This document shows, in pieces, positions 35,576-44,870 of a stretch of DNA of 64,000 nucleotides; within the stretch, counting starts at the first letter, position 1; each line of letters begins with the position of its first letter. The notes under the pieces are model-generated. The model was not told where the DNA came from. It made no database searches and was given only the letters and a program-made list of their open reading frames with translations. The DNA is from Paenibacillus catalpae (lineage in GTDB: Bacteria; Bacillota; Bacilli; Paenibacillales; Paenibacillaceae). The translations under genes and the position numbers were made by a program. The stretch covers positions 558,001-622,000 of the forward strand of contig NZ_FOMT01000003.1 in assembly GCF_900112695.1 (NCBI RefSeq), read 5' to 3'.

Positions 35576-36565
35576 ATGATCATACATAGCATGCAAAAAT
35601 CTGTGAAGATCATGTCTTGTGTAATGGCTTTAGCGCTTCTCTGGCTTAGTGCTGGACCGTTGACCAGCGTTTCCGCAGCAGAAGCTGGGGCATCGGTAAG
35701 AGTGAATGGCGAGAATGCGAAGCTGGCTGATTCCATTATTACAAAGAAAGACAGAATGTATGTACCGGCGGCGCGTATTGCAAATATGCTGGGCGCGGAG
35801 TTCGGCTGGAACAAAGATAATGAAGAACTTACAATAGATACTGCCTATAATGATGAAGTCGTATTTGGTAATGGCGTACCGGTCGTTTATTTCAACGATA
35901 CCCGCTACAAGATGGATGCGGCTCCATTCATGGAAGACGGAAGAATGTATGTGCCGCTCCGCCAGCTGGCTGAAGTGCTCCATGCCGATTTGACTTGGGA
36001 TACCGACTCGAATATGGCGAAGCTGACTGAGGTAGAGCGTGCGGTTGTAACCGAGGAGATTGGTCTTGCCGAGATCAGCAAGGACAACGGAATCAGCACA
36101 ACGGTTCTGCTCAAGCGCAACGGATTGAACAGCAAGGAACAGGTAAAGACCGGAACAAAACTGAAAGTCGTTATCCCGTCATTCCTGGATAATCCGGCTG
36201 CTTCGTTTACACAAAATGATTTAACGCTGCTCGCGAAGATTTCGCAGATTGAAGCAGGCAGAGGTTCATATGAAGGACAGCTTGCCATTGCGAATGTTAT
36301 TCTGAACCGGGTGAAGGACTCGCGTTTTCCGGATTCCATTCATGATGTTATCTACTCCGGCAAGCAATTCCCGCCGGCTCATAACGGGCTGCTAGACAAG
36401 AGCAAGCCAAACGCGAGCTCGCTGCGCGCAGCCAAAGATGCCTTGAACGGGAAAAACAACGTCTATAACGCCGTTTATTTCTTTAATCCAAACGTCACTA
36501 GAGGGGCTTTCTGGAATAGCCTAGAGGTCGTAGCTTCAATTGGCGGCCACAGCTTCGCAAGATAA
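35576..36565 (+). CDS. Secreted SleB-type cell-wall hydrolase with copper-amine-oxidase-like N-terminal domain
   Basis: 329 residues from ATG 35576, placed by AAGGAGG (35564-35570). The signal peptide (IMSCVMALALLWLSAG, cleavage near VSA-A) is followed by two stalk-domain repeats of the copper amine oxidase N-terminal type (RMYVPAARIANMLGAEFGW and RMYVPLRQLAEVLHADLTW), a short LysM-like stretch (ISKDNGISTTVLLKRNGL), and a Hydrolase_2/SleB catalytic domain (LLAKISQIEAGRGSYEGQ, AIANVILNRV, FPDSIHDVIY, FNP). SleB-type enzymes are lytic transglycosylases acting on peptidoglycan. The candidate catalytic glutamate is the E of IEAGRGS. Stand-alone gene with its own terminator. Confidence 0.88.
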   Translation: MIIHSMQKSVKIMSCVMALALLWLSAGPLTSVSAAEAGASVRVNGENAKLADSIITKKDRMYVPAARIANMLGAEFGWNKDNEELTIDTAYNDEVVFGNGVPVVYFNDTRYKMDAAPFMEDGRMYVPLRQLAEVLHADLTWDTDSNMAKLTEVERAVVTEEIGLAEISKDNGISTTVLLKRNGLNSKEQVKTGTKLKVVIPSFLDNPAASFTQNDLTLLAKISQIEAGRGSYEGQLAIANVILNRVKDSRFPDSIHDVIYSGKQFPPAHNGLLDKSKPNASSLRAAKDALNGKNNVYNAVYFFNPNVTRGAFWNSLEVVASIGGHSFAR

Positions 36566-36578
36566 GTGAACATTAATT

Positions 36579-36626
36579 AAAAGAGATCGTTGTTCGGGAG
36601 ACCGAGAACGGTCTCTTTTTGTTTTA
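36579..36626 (+). terminator. Terminator after the cell-wall hydrolase gene
   Basis: AAAAGAGATCGTT (from 36579) pairs imperfectly with AACGGTCTCTTTT (to 36619), with an inner TCGG/CCGA, followed by a T-rich tract. Confidence 0.8.
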
Positions 36627-36760
36627 CCACATTGACACGCAAATGAATCCTGTACCCATAATTAGGCAAAGAATATAGCCATAATGGGTCATTTCGCAGC
36701 TTTATAAATAAAAGTGATTAATTCTACAGAATATCTTATAGACAATTTTCGACGAATACA

Positions 36761-36789
36761 TTGAACCTAACGTAAGGCTGCGTTAGTAT
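36761..36789 (+). promoter_or_regulatory. cysJI promoter with a palindrome inside the -35/-10 spacer
   Basis: -35 TTGAAC (36761-36766), 17-bp spacer and -10 TAGTAT (36784-36789). An inverted repeat, CTAACG (36767-36772) and CGTTAG (36781-36786), occupies the spacer and so sits between the two boxes. A regulator bound here would contact polymerase directly; CysL (LysR) or CymR are the known regulators of this operon type in Bacillus, but I cannot assign the site. The rest of 36627-36853 shows nothing clear. Confidence 0.5.
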
Positions 36790-36853
36790 TTAAGTAGAGT
36801 AAAAACAGAGTATCGAAGTCGGATTTTATAGATTGATGTGAGGTGGATGTTGT

Positions 36854-38716
36854 TTGCAACTTCAAGTGACGAATAGTCCGTTTACAAGCGAGCAGGCAGA
36901 ACTACTCAATAAGCTGCTCCCAACTTTATCAGGATCTCAAATGCAATGGCTGAGCGGTTATTTAGCTTTTTATGGCGCGGGCAATAACAGCGCCCTGGCG
37001 TCGGTAGCCGCGGGAGCTGCCGCTGTCGCTGAGGCACCTTTGGCACCTCTGGCAGCAGTACCTGATATCCCACAGGGTCCAAAAGAAGCAACGATTTTGT
37101 TCGGATCGCAAACCGGGAATGCGCAAAGACTGGCCGGACGTCTGGCTGAGAAGCTGAAAGGCCAAGGCTTTGAAGTAACGCTGTCGGCAATGAACCAGTA
37201 CAAAACAAACAAATTAAAAGAAGTCGGGTATTTGTTTATTCTGGCAAGTACGCATGGCGAAGGTGATCCGCCGGATAACGCGTTAACCTTCTACGAATTC
37301 TTGAATGGAAAACGGGCGCCAAAGCTGGAAGGCACAAAGTTCTCCGTTCTGGCGCTTGGCGATACCTCGTATGAATTCTTCTGCAAAACAGGTGCTGATT
37401 TTGATACAAGACTCGCTGAGCTTGGTGCTGAGCGTATCGTTGATCGTGTAGACTGCGACGTTGATTTTGAAGATGCAGCATCCGGCTGGATTACTGCTGT
37501 TACTGGCGCGGTAAGCGCAACAGCTGCATCGGCAGCTCCACAAGGGGCAGCAGGCACGCAAGCTGCTGCACAGACTGGGGGAGAATCGGAGTATACGCGC
37601 GCGAATCCGTTTATGGCTGAAGTTCTGGAGAGCCTGAACCTGAACGGCAGAGGCTCGGACCGCGAAACCCGCCATCTGGAACTGTCGCTTGAAGGCTCGG
37701 GACTGACTTATGCCCCTGGCGATGCAGTTGGCGTATATGCGAAGAACGATCCTACATTAGTTGAAGAAATTATTGCACTCCAGAATTGGAACGCAGACGA
37801 GAAGGTTGTTACGGGCAAAGCAGGCGAGACCTCCTCGCTCCGTGAGGCGCTTCTCCATCATTATGAAATTACCGTATTAACGAAGCCGTTGCTGGAAAAA
37901 GCGGTTGCCTTCTCGGGCAACAGCAAGCTGGCGGAGCTCGTTAAGCCGGAAAATAAAGAAGACCTGAAGGCCTACCTGAACGGACGTGATCTGCTTGATC
38001 TGCTCCGCGATTATGCGCCATGGACGCTTGCGCCGGCTGATCTTGCAGCACTGCTCCGCAAGCTGCCGCCACGTCTCTATTCCATCGCAAGCAGCGTGAA
38101 CGCTCATCCGGAGGAAGTTCATCTGACAATCCGGAAAGTGGAATACGAAGCTCATGGCCGCGACCGCAAAGGCGTATGCTCGGTATATGTGTCCGAGCGT
38201 TTGCAGCCGGGCGACAAGCTGCCGATCTTTATCCAGCAGAACCCGAACTTCAAGCCGCCGGTTAACTCTGAAACTCCGGTTATCATGGTAGGTCCCGGCA
38301 CGGGTGTTGCTCCGTTCCGCGCATTCCTTGAAGAGCGCGAGGAGTCCGGTGCAGAAGGTCAAACTTGGCTGTTCTACGGCGACCGTCATTTCGTAACGGA
38401 CTTCCTGTATCAAACAGACTGGCAGCGCATGCTGAAGGACGGCGTATTGTCGAAGCTGGACGTAGCGTTCTCCCGTGATTCGGATGAGAAGGTGTATGTA
38501 CAGCACCGCATGCTTCAGAACGGCGAGGAACTGTACAAATGGCTGGAGAACGGCGCACACGTCTATGTGTGCGGCGACGAAAAGCATATGGCACATGACG
38601 TGCAATCCGCACTCTTGACCATTATTGGCCAATATGGCGGTAAATCTCCGGAAGAAGCGGCAGCTTACCTGTCCGCACTGCAAGACCAAGGACGTTACCA
38701 ACGAGACGTATATTAA
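36854..38716 (+). CDS. cysJ: Assimilatory sulfite reductase (NADPH), flavoprotein subunit
   Basis: 620 residues, starting at TTG 36854 behind GAGGTGG (an ATG at 36847 is out of frame). Order of domains: an N-terminal leader with an Ala-rich linker, the FMN flavodoxin domain (ILFGSQTGNAQRLAGRLAEK, LASTHGEGDPPDNA), a second Ala-rich linker, then the FAD-binding domain (RLYSIASSVN) and NADPH domain (GPGTGVAPFRAFLEER, HVYVCGDEKHMAHDV, ending QGRYQRDVY). It passes electrons from NADPH through FAD and FMN to the CysI haemoprotein for reduction of sulfite to sulfide in cysteine synthesis. cysI follows in the same operon. Confidence 0.95.
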   Translation: MQLQVTNSPFTSEQAELLNKLLPTLSGSQMQWLSGYLAFYGAGNNSALASVAAGAAAVAEAPLAPLAAVPDIPQGPKEATILFGSQTGNAQRLAGRLAEKLKGQGFEVTLSAMNQYKTNKLKEVGYLFILASTHGEGDPPDNALTFYEFLNGKRAPKLEGTKFSVLALGDTSYEFFCKTGADFDTRLAELGAERIVDRVDCDVDFEDAASGWITAVTGAVSATAASAAPQGAAGTQAAAQTGGESEYTRANPFMAEVLESLNLNGRGSDRETRHLELSLEGSGLTYAPGDAVGVYAKNDPTLVEEIIALQNWNADEKVVTGKAGETSSLREALLHHYEITVLTKPLLEKAVAFSGNSKLAELVKPENKEDLKAYLNGRDLLDLLRDYAPWTLAPADLAALLRKLPPRLYSIASSVNAHPEEVHLTIRKVEYEAHGRDRKGVCSVYVSERLQPGDKLPIFIQQNPNFKPPVNSETPVIMVGPGTGVAPFRAFLEEREESGAEGQTWLFYGDRHFVTDFLYQTDWQRMLKDGVLSKLDVAFSRDSDEKVYVQHRMLQNGEELYKWLENGAHVYVCGDEKHMAHDVQSALLTIIGQYGGKSPEEAAAYLSALQDQGRYQRDVY

Positions 38717-38794
38717 GCGTCAGATCAAAGACGCAGTGCAACAATAGATCAAGAGAGTATGAACCCATTCATATGGGCAAAGGAGCTAACAGCA

Positions 38795-40519
38795 ATGGCA
38801 AAGAACCATAAAGTCGAGCCCATCGGCGGACCGCCGAGCGACGTGGAACATCTGAAATTGGAAAGTAACTATTTGCGCGGCTCGCTGACAGAATCGCTTT
38901 CGAACCGGATTACAGGCGGCCTCCCTGAGCTTGATAACCGTCTGCTTAAATTCCATGGCAGCTATATGCAAGACGACCGGGATTACCGGAACGAGCGTCA
39001 AAAACAGAAGCTCGAACCCTATTTCCAATTCATGCTTCGCGTTGTTACGCCTGGCGGTGTAGCAACTCCGGAACAATGGCTTGTTATGGACAGTCTGGCT
39101 GACAAGTACGGTACAGGAAGCCTGAAGCTGACGACGCGTCAAGCGTTCCAGCTGCATGGCGTATTGAAATGGAACCTGAAGAACACGATTCAAGAGATTC
39201 ATCAAGCGATGCTTACAACTCTTGCGGCTTGCGGCGACGTTAGCCGTAACGTAATGTGTAATCCGAATCCGTATCAATCGGAGCTTCATAAAGAAGTATT
39301 CTACTGGTCCCAGCAGCTGACCTCTCATCTGGCGCCAAAAACGCCTGCTTATCATGAAATCTGGCTGGATGGCGAGAAAGTAGTAGACGGCGCGGAGCAA
39401 GGTGAAGTTGAACCGATTTACGGTCCGGTCTATCTGCCGCGTAAGTTCAAGATTGGTATTGCGGTACCGCCTTCGAATGACGTGGATGTCTATTCGCAGG
39501 ATCTTGGCTTTATCGCTATCGTTGGAGAAGACGGCAAGCTTGCCGGCTTTAACGTCAGCGTTGGCGGCGGCATGGGAATGACTCATGGCGATACGGCAAC
39601 ATACCCGCAGCTTGCGAAAGTCATTGGTTTTATTACCCCTGATAAAGTGCTTGATTTGGCAGAGAAGGTTGTAACGATTCAACGTGACTACGGCAACCGT
39701 TCTGTACGTAAATATGCCCGGTTCAAATATACGATCGACCGTCACGGCCTTCCTTGGTTCATCGATGAGCTTCAAGACCGCTTGGGCTGGGAGCTTTCGC
39801 CTGCCCGTGAATTCCATTTCGAGCACACGGGCGACCGTTATGGCTGGATTAAAGGCACAGACGGCAAATGGAATCTGAACTTGTACGTTCAAGCCGGCCG
39901 TGTAGTAGATACAGAGGGCAACAAGCTGAGAACCGCGCTTCGTGAGATCGCGAAGATCCATACGGGTGATTTCCGCCTGACGGCTAACCAGAACCTGGTT
40001 ATTGCGAATGTAACGCCGCAGAAGAAAACGAAGATCGTTGCATTGCTGAAGGAATACGGCATTGCGGAAGGCACGCAATATTCAGCACTCCGCCGCAGCG
40101 CATTGTCTTGCGTGGCCCTTCCGACTTGCGGCCTGGCAATGGCAGAAGCAGAACGTTATTTGCCGTCGCTGATTGACAGATTGGAGCCTGTTCTTGCTGA
40201 AGCCGGTCTCCAGGACAAAGAAATCAATATCCGCATGACGGGCTGCCCGAACGGCTGCGCTCGTCCGGCACTTGGCGAAATTTCGTTCATCGGCAAATCG
40301 CCAGGCAAGTACAACATGTACATGGGCGCGGGCTTCTCCGGCGACCGCCTGAGCAAGATGTACAAAGAGAACATCGGCGAAGACGAAATTATGGATACTC
40401 TTACACCGATCCTTCACCGTTATGCAGCAGAACGCAACCAAGGCGAGCACTTTGGCGACTTTGTTATCCGTGCGGGATACGTAAAGGCTGTAACTGACGG
40501 AACGAACTTCCACGAATAA
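38795..40519 (+). CDS. cysI: Assimilatory sulfite reductase (NADPH), haemoprotein subunit
   Basis: 574 residues from ATG 38795 (AAAGGAG at 38779-38785, 9 bp away); an in-frame ATG at 38759 has no site. The four cysteines that bind the 4Fe-4S cluster and bridge to siroheme are present: C439 and C445 in SCVALPTC, and C484 and C488 in TGCPNGC. Siroheme-binding pieces include [21 protein letters not shown] and [11 protein letters not shown]. It reduces sulfite to sulfide with electrons from CysJ. It ends at a terminator shared with the converging ROK gene. Confidence 0.96.
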   Translation: MAKNHKVEPIGGPPSDVEHLKLESNYLRGSLTESLSNRITGGLPELDNRLLKFHGSYMQDDRDYRNERQKQKLEPYFQFMLRVVTPGGVATPEQWLVMDSLADKYGTGSLKLTTRQAFQLHGVLKWNLKNTIQEIHQAMLTTLAACGDVSRNVMCNPNPYQSELHKEVFYWSQQLTSHLAPKTPAYHEIWLDGEKVVDGAEQGEVEPIYGPVYLPRKFKIGIAVPPSNDVDVYSQDLGFIAIVGEDGKLAGFNVSVGGGMGMTHGDTATYPQLAKVIGFITPDKVLDLAEKVVTIQRDYGNRSVRKYARFKYTIDRHGLPWFIDELQDRLGWELSPAREFHFEHTGDRYGWIKGTDGKWNLNLYVQAGRVVDTEGNKLRTALREIAKIHTGDFRLTANQNLVIANVTPQKKTKIVALLKEYGIAEGTQYSALRRSALSCVALPTCGLAMAEAERYLPSLIDRLEPVLAEAGLQDKEINIRMTGCPNGCARPALGEISFIGKSPGKYNMYMGAGFSGDRLSKMYKENIGEDEIMDTLTPILHRYAAERNQGEHFGDFVIRAGYVKAVTDGTNFHE

Positions 40520-40524
40520 ATAAC

Positions 40525-40562
40525 AAAAGCGGCACAGAGTTTCAGCTCTGTGCCGCTTTTTT
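40525..40562. terminator. Bidirectional terminator between cysI and the ROK gene
   Basis: AAAAGCGGCACAGAG (40525-40539) and its perfect complement (40546-40560) around loop TTTCAG, with T/A tracts on both sides, 6 bp from the end of cysI and 3 bp from the end of the converging gene. Confidence 0.95.
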
Positions 40563-40565
40563 GCA

Positions 40566-41729
40566 TTAACCCTTATAGGGCAAGTTTAATACGGGGACCT
40601 GCAGGAAGTTCTGAATAGCGATAGCGCATGCGCCTAGCGAACAAGATTTTTTCCCGATGGTGGAGAGTTTGATTTCACGGTAATGGCTCACTCTGGAGTT
40701 CAAATTCGACTCGATGGCACGGAGGGAGTCCGGATAAATCCGCAGCAATTCACTGTCTAGTACCACGACCTCAGGGTTATAAATATTGATGATGTTATTT
40801 AATCCGATGGAGAGATAATACATGAACTGCTCCATGACGGACGTTACTTCCGGATCCTTATCCTTGATCCAGCGTTCGATTTGCTCGTAAGTGATCTCCG
40901 CTTCCGGCTTGTTGGCACGCAGGATTTGGAATACGCTCGTCTCGGAAGCATATTTCTCCCAGCAGCCTTTATTGCCGCAATTGCAAGGTTGGCCGCCCGG
41001 AACAACAATCATATGGCCGATCTCCCCGGCGAAACCATCCTGTCCCCGGAAGAAGGAGTGATTGATCATCATCCCCATCCCTATTCCGGAGTACAATGTC
41101 ACGCTTAGCAGATCATCTGTCTCATGATGGAAAAAAACACGCTCTGCGAAAGCGCTGAGATTAGCGTTATTCTCGAGCTTTACTTCCAGGCCAAGCGCTT
41201 TCTCCAGATCGTTCTTAAGCGGCACATCATGCCAGTCAAAGGACGGGATGTAGTGAATCACTTCATCCGTTGATACAAGACCGTGGATGGCAATCACAAT
41301 GCCGATAATACCGTATCGGCTTGCTGCAAACCCCTCCTGGTAGTGTTTGATTTGTGCGATCAGCAGGGAAAGAATATCCGGATAGGAAGTGGCCTGCAGC
41401 TTCATCGTCTCAGACTGGACGAGTGATCCTTGAAGATTCGAAATGGCAAAGGAAATCTGATCAAACTCCAGATCGATGCCTATCGCATAACCCGCCTCCG
41501 CATTGACCGATAACATAATCGGCTTGCGTCCTACCAGATTATATTCGATTTCTTTCTCTACCACTAATTCCTCGTCGAGCAGATCGGCTACTTGACCGGA
41601 CACCGTCGCCCGGGTGAGGGCAGTTGCTTTGGACACATCGGCTCTGGACAGCATGCCTTCCTTCAGAATCTCTTTCAGAATCAGAGAACGATTCATTTTC
41701 TTTATATAAGAAGCATCGCCGGTAATCAT
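40566..41729 (-). CDS. ROK-family transcriptional regulator (NagC/XylR type)
   Basis: 387 residues on the reverse strand. An N-terminal winged helix-turn-helix (LSRADVSKATALTRATVSG, residues about 27-45) precedes a ROK sugar-kinase-like domain with the zinc signature C-x-C-G-x-x-G-C (PCNCGNKGCWEKYAS) and the GEIGHM motif. The strong ribosome binding site AGGAGG (41743-41738) precedes ATG. It is divergent from the nickel-epimerase operon, with a XylR-like inverted repeat just after that operon's -10 box, so it very likely represses it. Effector probably a sugar or sugar acid. Its own leader contains a copy of the hairpin repeat also found at 12958. Confidence 0.92.
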   Translation of the reverse strand: MITGDASYIKKMNRSLILKEILKEGMLSRADVSKATALTRATVSGQVADLLDEELVVEKEIEYNLVGRKPIMLSVNAEAGYAIGIDLEFDQISFAISNLQGSLVQSETMKLQATSYPDILSLLIAQIKHYQEGFAASRYGIIGIVIAIHGLVSTDEVIHYIPSFDWHDVPLKNDLEKALGLEVKLENNANLSAFAERVFFHHETDDLLSVTLYSGIGMGMMINHSFFRGQDGFAGEIGHMIVVPGGQPCNCGNKGCWEKYASETSVFQILRANKPEAEITYEQIERWIKDKDPEVTSVMEQFMYYLSIGLNNIINIYNPEVVVLDSELLRIYPDSLRAIESNLNSRVSHYREIKLSTIGKKSCSLGACAIAIQNFLQVPVLNLPYKG

Positions 41730-41737
41730 TTGTGTTT

Positions 41738-41791
41738 CCTCCTAAAAAGAATTGTCACATGATTTTTGTGACAATTCTTGCATCGTAAGCA
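41738..41791 (-). repeat. Copy of the TGCTTACGAAGC hairpin repeat in the ROK gene leader
   Basis: On the reverse strand, from 41791: TGCTTACGATGCAAGAATTG, a loop, then CAATTCTTTTT and the AGGAGG ribosome binding site. Compared with the units at 12958-13092 the loop is longer and extends the stem, giving 13-bp perfect arms (41747-41759 and 41767-41779). It could equally be read as an operator for ROK autoregulation. Confidence 0.75.
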
Positions 41792-41800
41792 TTAACCTAA

Positions 41801-41860
41801 TTGACAATGAAGATGGTGCTTGTTACATTTATAATACAATTAATTCGTTTAATAAACAAA
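41801..41860 (+). promoter_or_regulatory. Promoter and probable ROK operator of the nickel-epimerase operon
   Basis: -35 TTGACA (41801-41806), 17-bp spacer, -10 TACATT (41824-41829); a TATAAT also occurs at 41830-41835. Just downstream lies the inverted repeat TTCGTTTA (41844-41851), A, TAAACAAA (41853-41860), one mismatch from perfect and like the TTTGTTTA half sites of XylR/ROK repressors. A bound repressor here would block initiation. Confidence 0.65.
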
Positions 41861-41885
41861 CAAATTATTAGAGCGGTAAGGAGCG

Positions 41886-43163
41886 ATGAGCAAGATGGGA
41901 ATTTTGCAGGATTTGGTGAAGGATATTCCGATTCCACGCATGGCCAAGGTGAAGGTGAATTTCGATGATACGAAGATTGATGACATCGGAAGCGAGCTGC
42001 TGCCCAAGCTTCAGCGGGAAGAAATCTTAAGCCGCGTCAAACCGGGCATGGAGGTTGCCATCGCCGTAGGAAGCCGGGGGCTTGACCGTCTTGTGGAAAT
42101 AACGGCGGTAACGGTACAGTTCCTGAAGAATGCCGGAGCGAAGCCGTTTATTGTGCCAAGCATGGGAAGCCATGGCGGTGCGACTGCAGAAGGGCAGCGC
42201 GAGGTATTGGCGCATCTTGGCGTAACGGAGGAAACCGTGAAATGCGAGATTCGCTCCTCGATGGAAGTTGTACAGCTCGGAGAGCTTCCGAATGGCCTGC
42301 CTGTGTACATCGATAAATTCGCCGCTGCTGCAGACGGCATTGTGGTCATTAACCGGGTTAAGCCGCATACGGCGTTTAGAGGCAATGTGGAAAGCGGTAT
42401 CATGAAGATGATCAGCATTGGCCTTGGCAAGCAAAGGGGGGCGGAAGCCTGCCATCAGCTTGGCTTTAAGTATATGGCGGAGAACGTTCCGGCTATGGCG
42501 AAGCTCATTATGGAGCAGAAGCCGGTATTGTTTGGCGTGGCCTCGATCGAGAACGCTTTTGACAAAGTAAGATTCATCGAGACTCTCACTCCGGATGAAA
42601 TTGTGGAACGGGAGCCGCAATTCCTTGCTCAGGCGAAGGAGCTGCTGCCTAAGTTGTTCTTCGATCAACTGGATGTTCTGATTATCGATCAGATTGGCAA
42701 GAACATCAGCGGCGACGGAATGGATCCAAATATTACGGGCCGTTATCCTACTCCTTATGCCCATGGCGGACCGGATGTGAACAAGATGGCCGTCCTCGAC
42801 TTGACGCATCAGACGGAAGGTAACGCAAACGGCGTGGGAACGGCAGATTTTACAACGCAGCGTCTGGTAGACAAGATGGATTTGGAGAAAACGTATGCGA
42901 ATGGCCTCACTTCAACAGTAGTGGCGCCAACGAAGATTGCGACAACGTTGCCGAATGACCGTGAAACGATTCAGGCTTCGATCAAGACGTGCAATATCTT
43001 GCATTTTGAACAGGTGAAGATGGTTAGGATCAAGAACACGCTGGAGATTGGCGAGATCGAAGTGTCGGAAGCGCTTCTCGAATACGTAAAGCATCATCCG
43101 CGGATGGAAGTTGTGAAAGACTTGTATGAGCTTGAGTTTGATCGAAACGGGAACTTGTTCTAG
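41886..43163 (+). CDS. LarA-family nickel-pincer racemase/epimerase
   Basis: 425 residues, the usual length of the LarA (DUF2088) superfamily of nickel-dependent 2-hydroxyacid racemases and epimerases. K174 in SGIMKMISIGLGK and H190 in GAEACHQLG are 16 residues apart, the spacing of K184 (cofactor attachment) and H200 (nickel ligand) in Lactobacillus plantarum LarA. H96 (MGSHGG) and H161 (VKPHTAFRG) are candidate catalytic bases. The operon also encodes the NPN cofactor enzymes LarB, LarC and LarE, a nickel permease, an SDR and a gluconokinase. I infer a sugar-acid 2-epimerase, best guess gluconate/mannonate, rather than lactate racemase; specificity cannot be read from sequence alone. Confidence 0.85.
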   Translation: MSKMGILQDLVKDIPIPRMAKVKVNFDDTKIDDIGSELLPKLQREEILSRVKPGMEVAIAVGSRGLDRLVEITAVTVQFLKNAGAKPFIVPSMGSHGGATAEGQREVLAHLGVTEETVKCEIRSSMEVVQLGELPNGLPVYIDKFAAAADGIVVINRVKPHTAFRGNVESGIMKMISIGLGKQRGAEACHQLGFKYMAENVPAMAKLIMEQKPVLFGVASIENAFDKVRFIETLTPDEIVEREPQFLAQAKELLPKLFFDQLDVLIIDQIGKNISGDGMDPNITGRYPTPYAHGGPDVNKMAVLDLTHQTEGNANGVGTADFTTQRLVDKMDLEKTYANGLTSTVVAPTKIATTLPNDRETIQASIKTCNILHFEQVKMVRIKNTLEIGEIEVSEALLEYVKHHPRMEVVKDLYELEFDRNGNLF

Positions 43164-43190
43164 ATCAGAGAAGATGGGGAGAGATTTGAA

Positions 43191-43964
43191 ATGATGACGA
43201 ACTTATTTGATTTGACGGGGAAAACAGCAGTCGTTATCGGCGGCAACAGCGTGCTTGGTTCTTCAATGGCTGCTGGTCTTGCTGCACATGGTGCGCATGT
43301 TGCCATTGTTGGACGCAATCTGGACAAAACCCAGGCGGTTGTGGACTCCATTATCAGCGAAGGCGGAAGCGCGAAAGCATTCCAGGCGGATGTCGTTTCG
43401 AAGGAGTCCTTGCTGCAGGTACAAGTGGAGATTGAGGCGTGGAGAGGCGGATGTGATATTTTGCTAAACGCGCCAGGCAAGAACAGTGCTACCCCATTCT
43501 TCGAGCTGGAGATGGAAGAGTGGGATGACATTATGGAGGTCAATCTGAAAGGGATTGTGCTCACCTGCCAAATCTTCGCGAAACGGATGATTGAACAGCA
43601 GCGGACGGGCAGCATCATTAACATCTCTTCCGTATCTTCTACGACACCTTTGTCCAGAGTGTTTACTTATTCCGTGTCCAAGGCAGGACTTAACAGCGTA
43701 ACGCAGTTCCTGGCCCGTGAATTTGCCGAGCAAGGGATTCGGGTTAATGCCATCATTCCAGGGTTCTTCCCTGCTGAGCAGAATCGTAAAATATTAAGCG
43801 AGGAACGCGTCGCTTCCATCATGAAACATACGCCAATGAACCGGTTCGGAACACCGGAAGAGCTGCAGGGCGCAGCAGTATGGCTGGCTTCCGAGAAGGC
43901 ATCGGGCTTCGTAACGGGAACATTGATCCGTGTGGACGGCGGCTTTGGCAGCATGACGATCTAG
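43191..43964 (+). CDS. SDR oxidoreductase resembling D-mannonate oxidoreductase
   Basis: 257 residues. A classical SDR with dinucleotide motif VIGGNSVLG, LLNAPG in place of NNAG, catalytic S-Y-K (NISSVSSTTPLSRVFTYSVSK) and a C-terminal SGFVTGTLIRVDGGF. The PGFFPAEQNRKIL segment resembles the PGFF-x-x-EQNR seen in Bacillus UxuB-type D-mannonate oxidoreductases (fructuronate + NADH to mannonate); gluconate 5-dehydrogenases are close relatives and an alternative. Ribosome binding site GGGGAGAG; ATG 43191 or 43194. It sits 27 bp after the LarA-like gene, so the two probably act on successive sugar-acid intermediates. Confidence 0.8.
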   Translation: MMTNLFDLTGKTAVVIGGNSVLGSSMAAGLAAHGAHVAIVGRNLDKTQAVVDSIISEGGSAKAFQADVVSKESLLQVQVEIEAWRGGCDILLNAPGKNSATPFFELEMEEWDDIMEVNLKGIVLTCQIFAKRMIEQQRTGSIINISSVSSTTPLSRVFTYSVSKAGLNSVTQFLAREFAEQGIRVNAIIPGFFPAEQNRKILSEERVASIMKHTPMNRFGTPEELQGAAVWLASEKASGFVTGTLIRVDGGFGSMTI

Positions 43965-43978
43965 AAAGGGGAATGGAC

Positions 43979-44782
43979 GTGCCGACTGATAAGTATGTGG
44001 CCCTGCAGGAGATTCTCCGCGAGATGGGATCGGTTGTTGTTGCCTTTTCCGGAGGGGTGGACAGTACCTTTCTGTTGAAAGCAGCAGTAGAAACACTTGG
44101 AGCCGGGAATGTACTGGCCGTTACAGCCGATTCAGAGACATACCCGACCAGCGAGCTGGAAGAAGCGAAGCAGTTAGCAAGGCTGATCGGCGTGCAGCAT
44201 GAAGTGATCTCGACTTCGGAGCTGGCCATTCCGGGTTATGCGGAGAACAATAAGAACCGTTGTTATTTTTGCAAAAGCAGCTTGTTTGATCATCTGGTCC
44301 CGCTGCTGGAAGAGCGTTCTTTCGCCAATCTCGTATACGGGGTAATTGCTGATGATAAGAATGAACACCGTCCCGGCATGCAGGCGGCCAAGGAAAGAGG
44401 CGTGAGAGGCCCTCTGCTGGAGGCGGATTTATATAAACAAGAGATTAGAGATTTGTCGAATGCTTTTGGCTTGCCGACGTGGGATAAACCGTCGTTTGCC
44501 TGCCTGTCCTCCCGGATCGCCTATGGTGAACGGATTACGAATGAGAAGCTGCTGAAGGTGGAGCGTGCAGAGGCTTACTTGAAATCGCTGAATATTCGCC
44601 AGGTTCGCGTGCGTACCCATGACGAGATTGCTAGAATAGAGGTAGAACCTGGCGATATGCCGCTTGTTCTTACCCATCACGGGGCTATTGTCGAGCAGCT
44701 TCAAGCCTTTGGTTACAAGTATGTAACCCTTGATCTGCTGGGATACCGGAGCGGCAGCATGAATCGATCGCTAAATTTATAA
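43979..44782 (+). CDS. larE: LarE, ATP-dependent sacrificial sulfur transferase
   Basis: 267 residues from GTG 43979, which is well spaced from AAAGGGG (43965-43971); the ATG at 43973 is too close to that site. The N-terminal PP-loop VVAFSGGVDSTFLLKA binds ATP, as in other adenylate-forming sulfur transferases. KPSFACLSSRIAYGERIT holds the cysteine that, in LarE, donates its sulfur and becomes dehydroalanine; NRCYFCKSSLF is a second conserved Cys-containing loop. LarE sulfurates pyridinium-3,5-biscarboxylic acid mononucleotide during synthesis of the nickel-pincer nucleotide used by LarA. Position between the SDR and kinase genes is unusual compared with larABC-larE order. Confidence 0.92.
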   Translation: MPTDKYVALQEILREMGSVVVAFSGGVDSTFLLKAAVETLGAGNVLAVTADSETYPTSELEEAKQLARLIGVQHEVISTSELAIPGYAENNKNRCYFCKSSLFDHLVPLLEERSFANLVYGVIADDKNEHRPGMQAAKERGVRGPLLEADLYKQEIRDLSNAFGLPTWDKPSFACLSSRIAYGERITNEKLLKVERAEAYLKSLNIRQVRVRTHDEIARIEVEPGDMPLVLTHHGAIVEQLQAFGYKYVTLDLLGYRSGSMNRSLNL

Positions 44783-44870
44783 CTTTGGCCAAATTTAAGT
44801 TAGTATGGGTTGCAGCTCCTCTTAAGGACGGCGCAGCCGTTTACGCTTGGGGAAAAGGAAGGTTTATCGA

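Noticed and set aside
38786..40078. A 430-codon open frame antisense to cysI
   Set aside because: Antisense shadow of a certain gene; no ribosome binding site or domain.
44783..44870. Internal promoter or terminator between larE and the kinase gene
   Set aside because: Only a 6-bp GGTTGC/GCAGCC pairing and no properly spaced -35/-10 pair.
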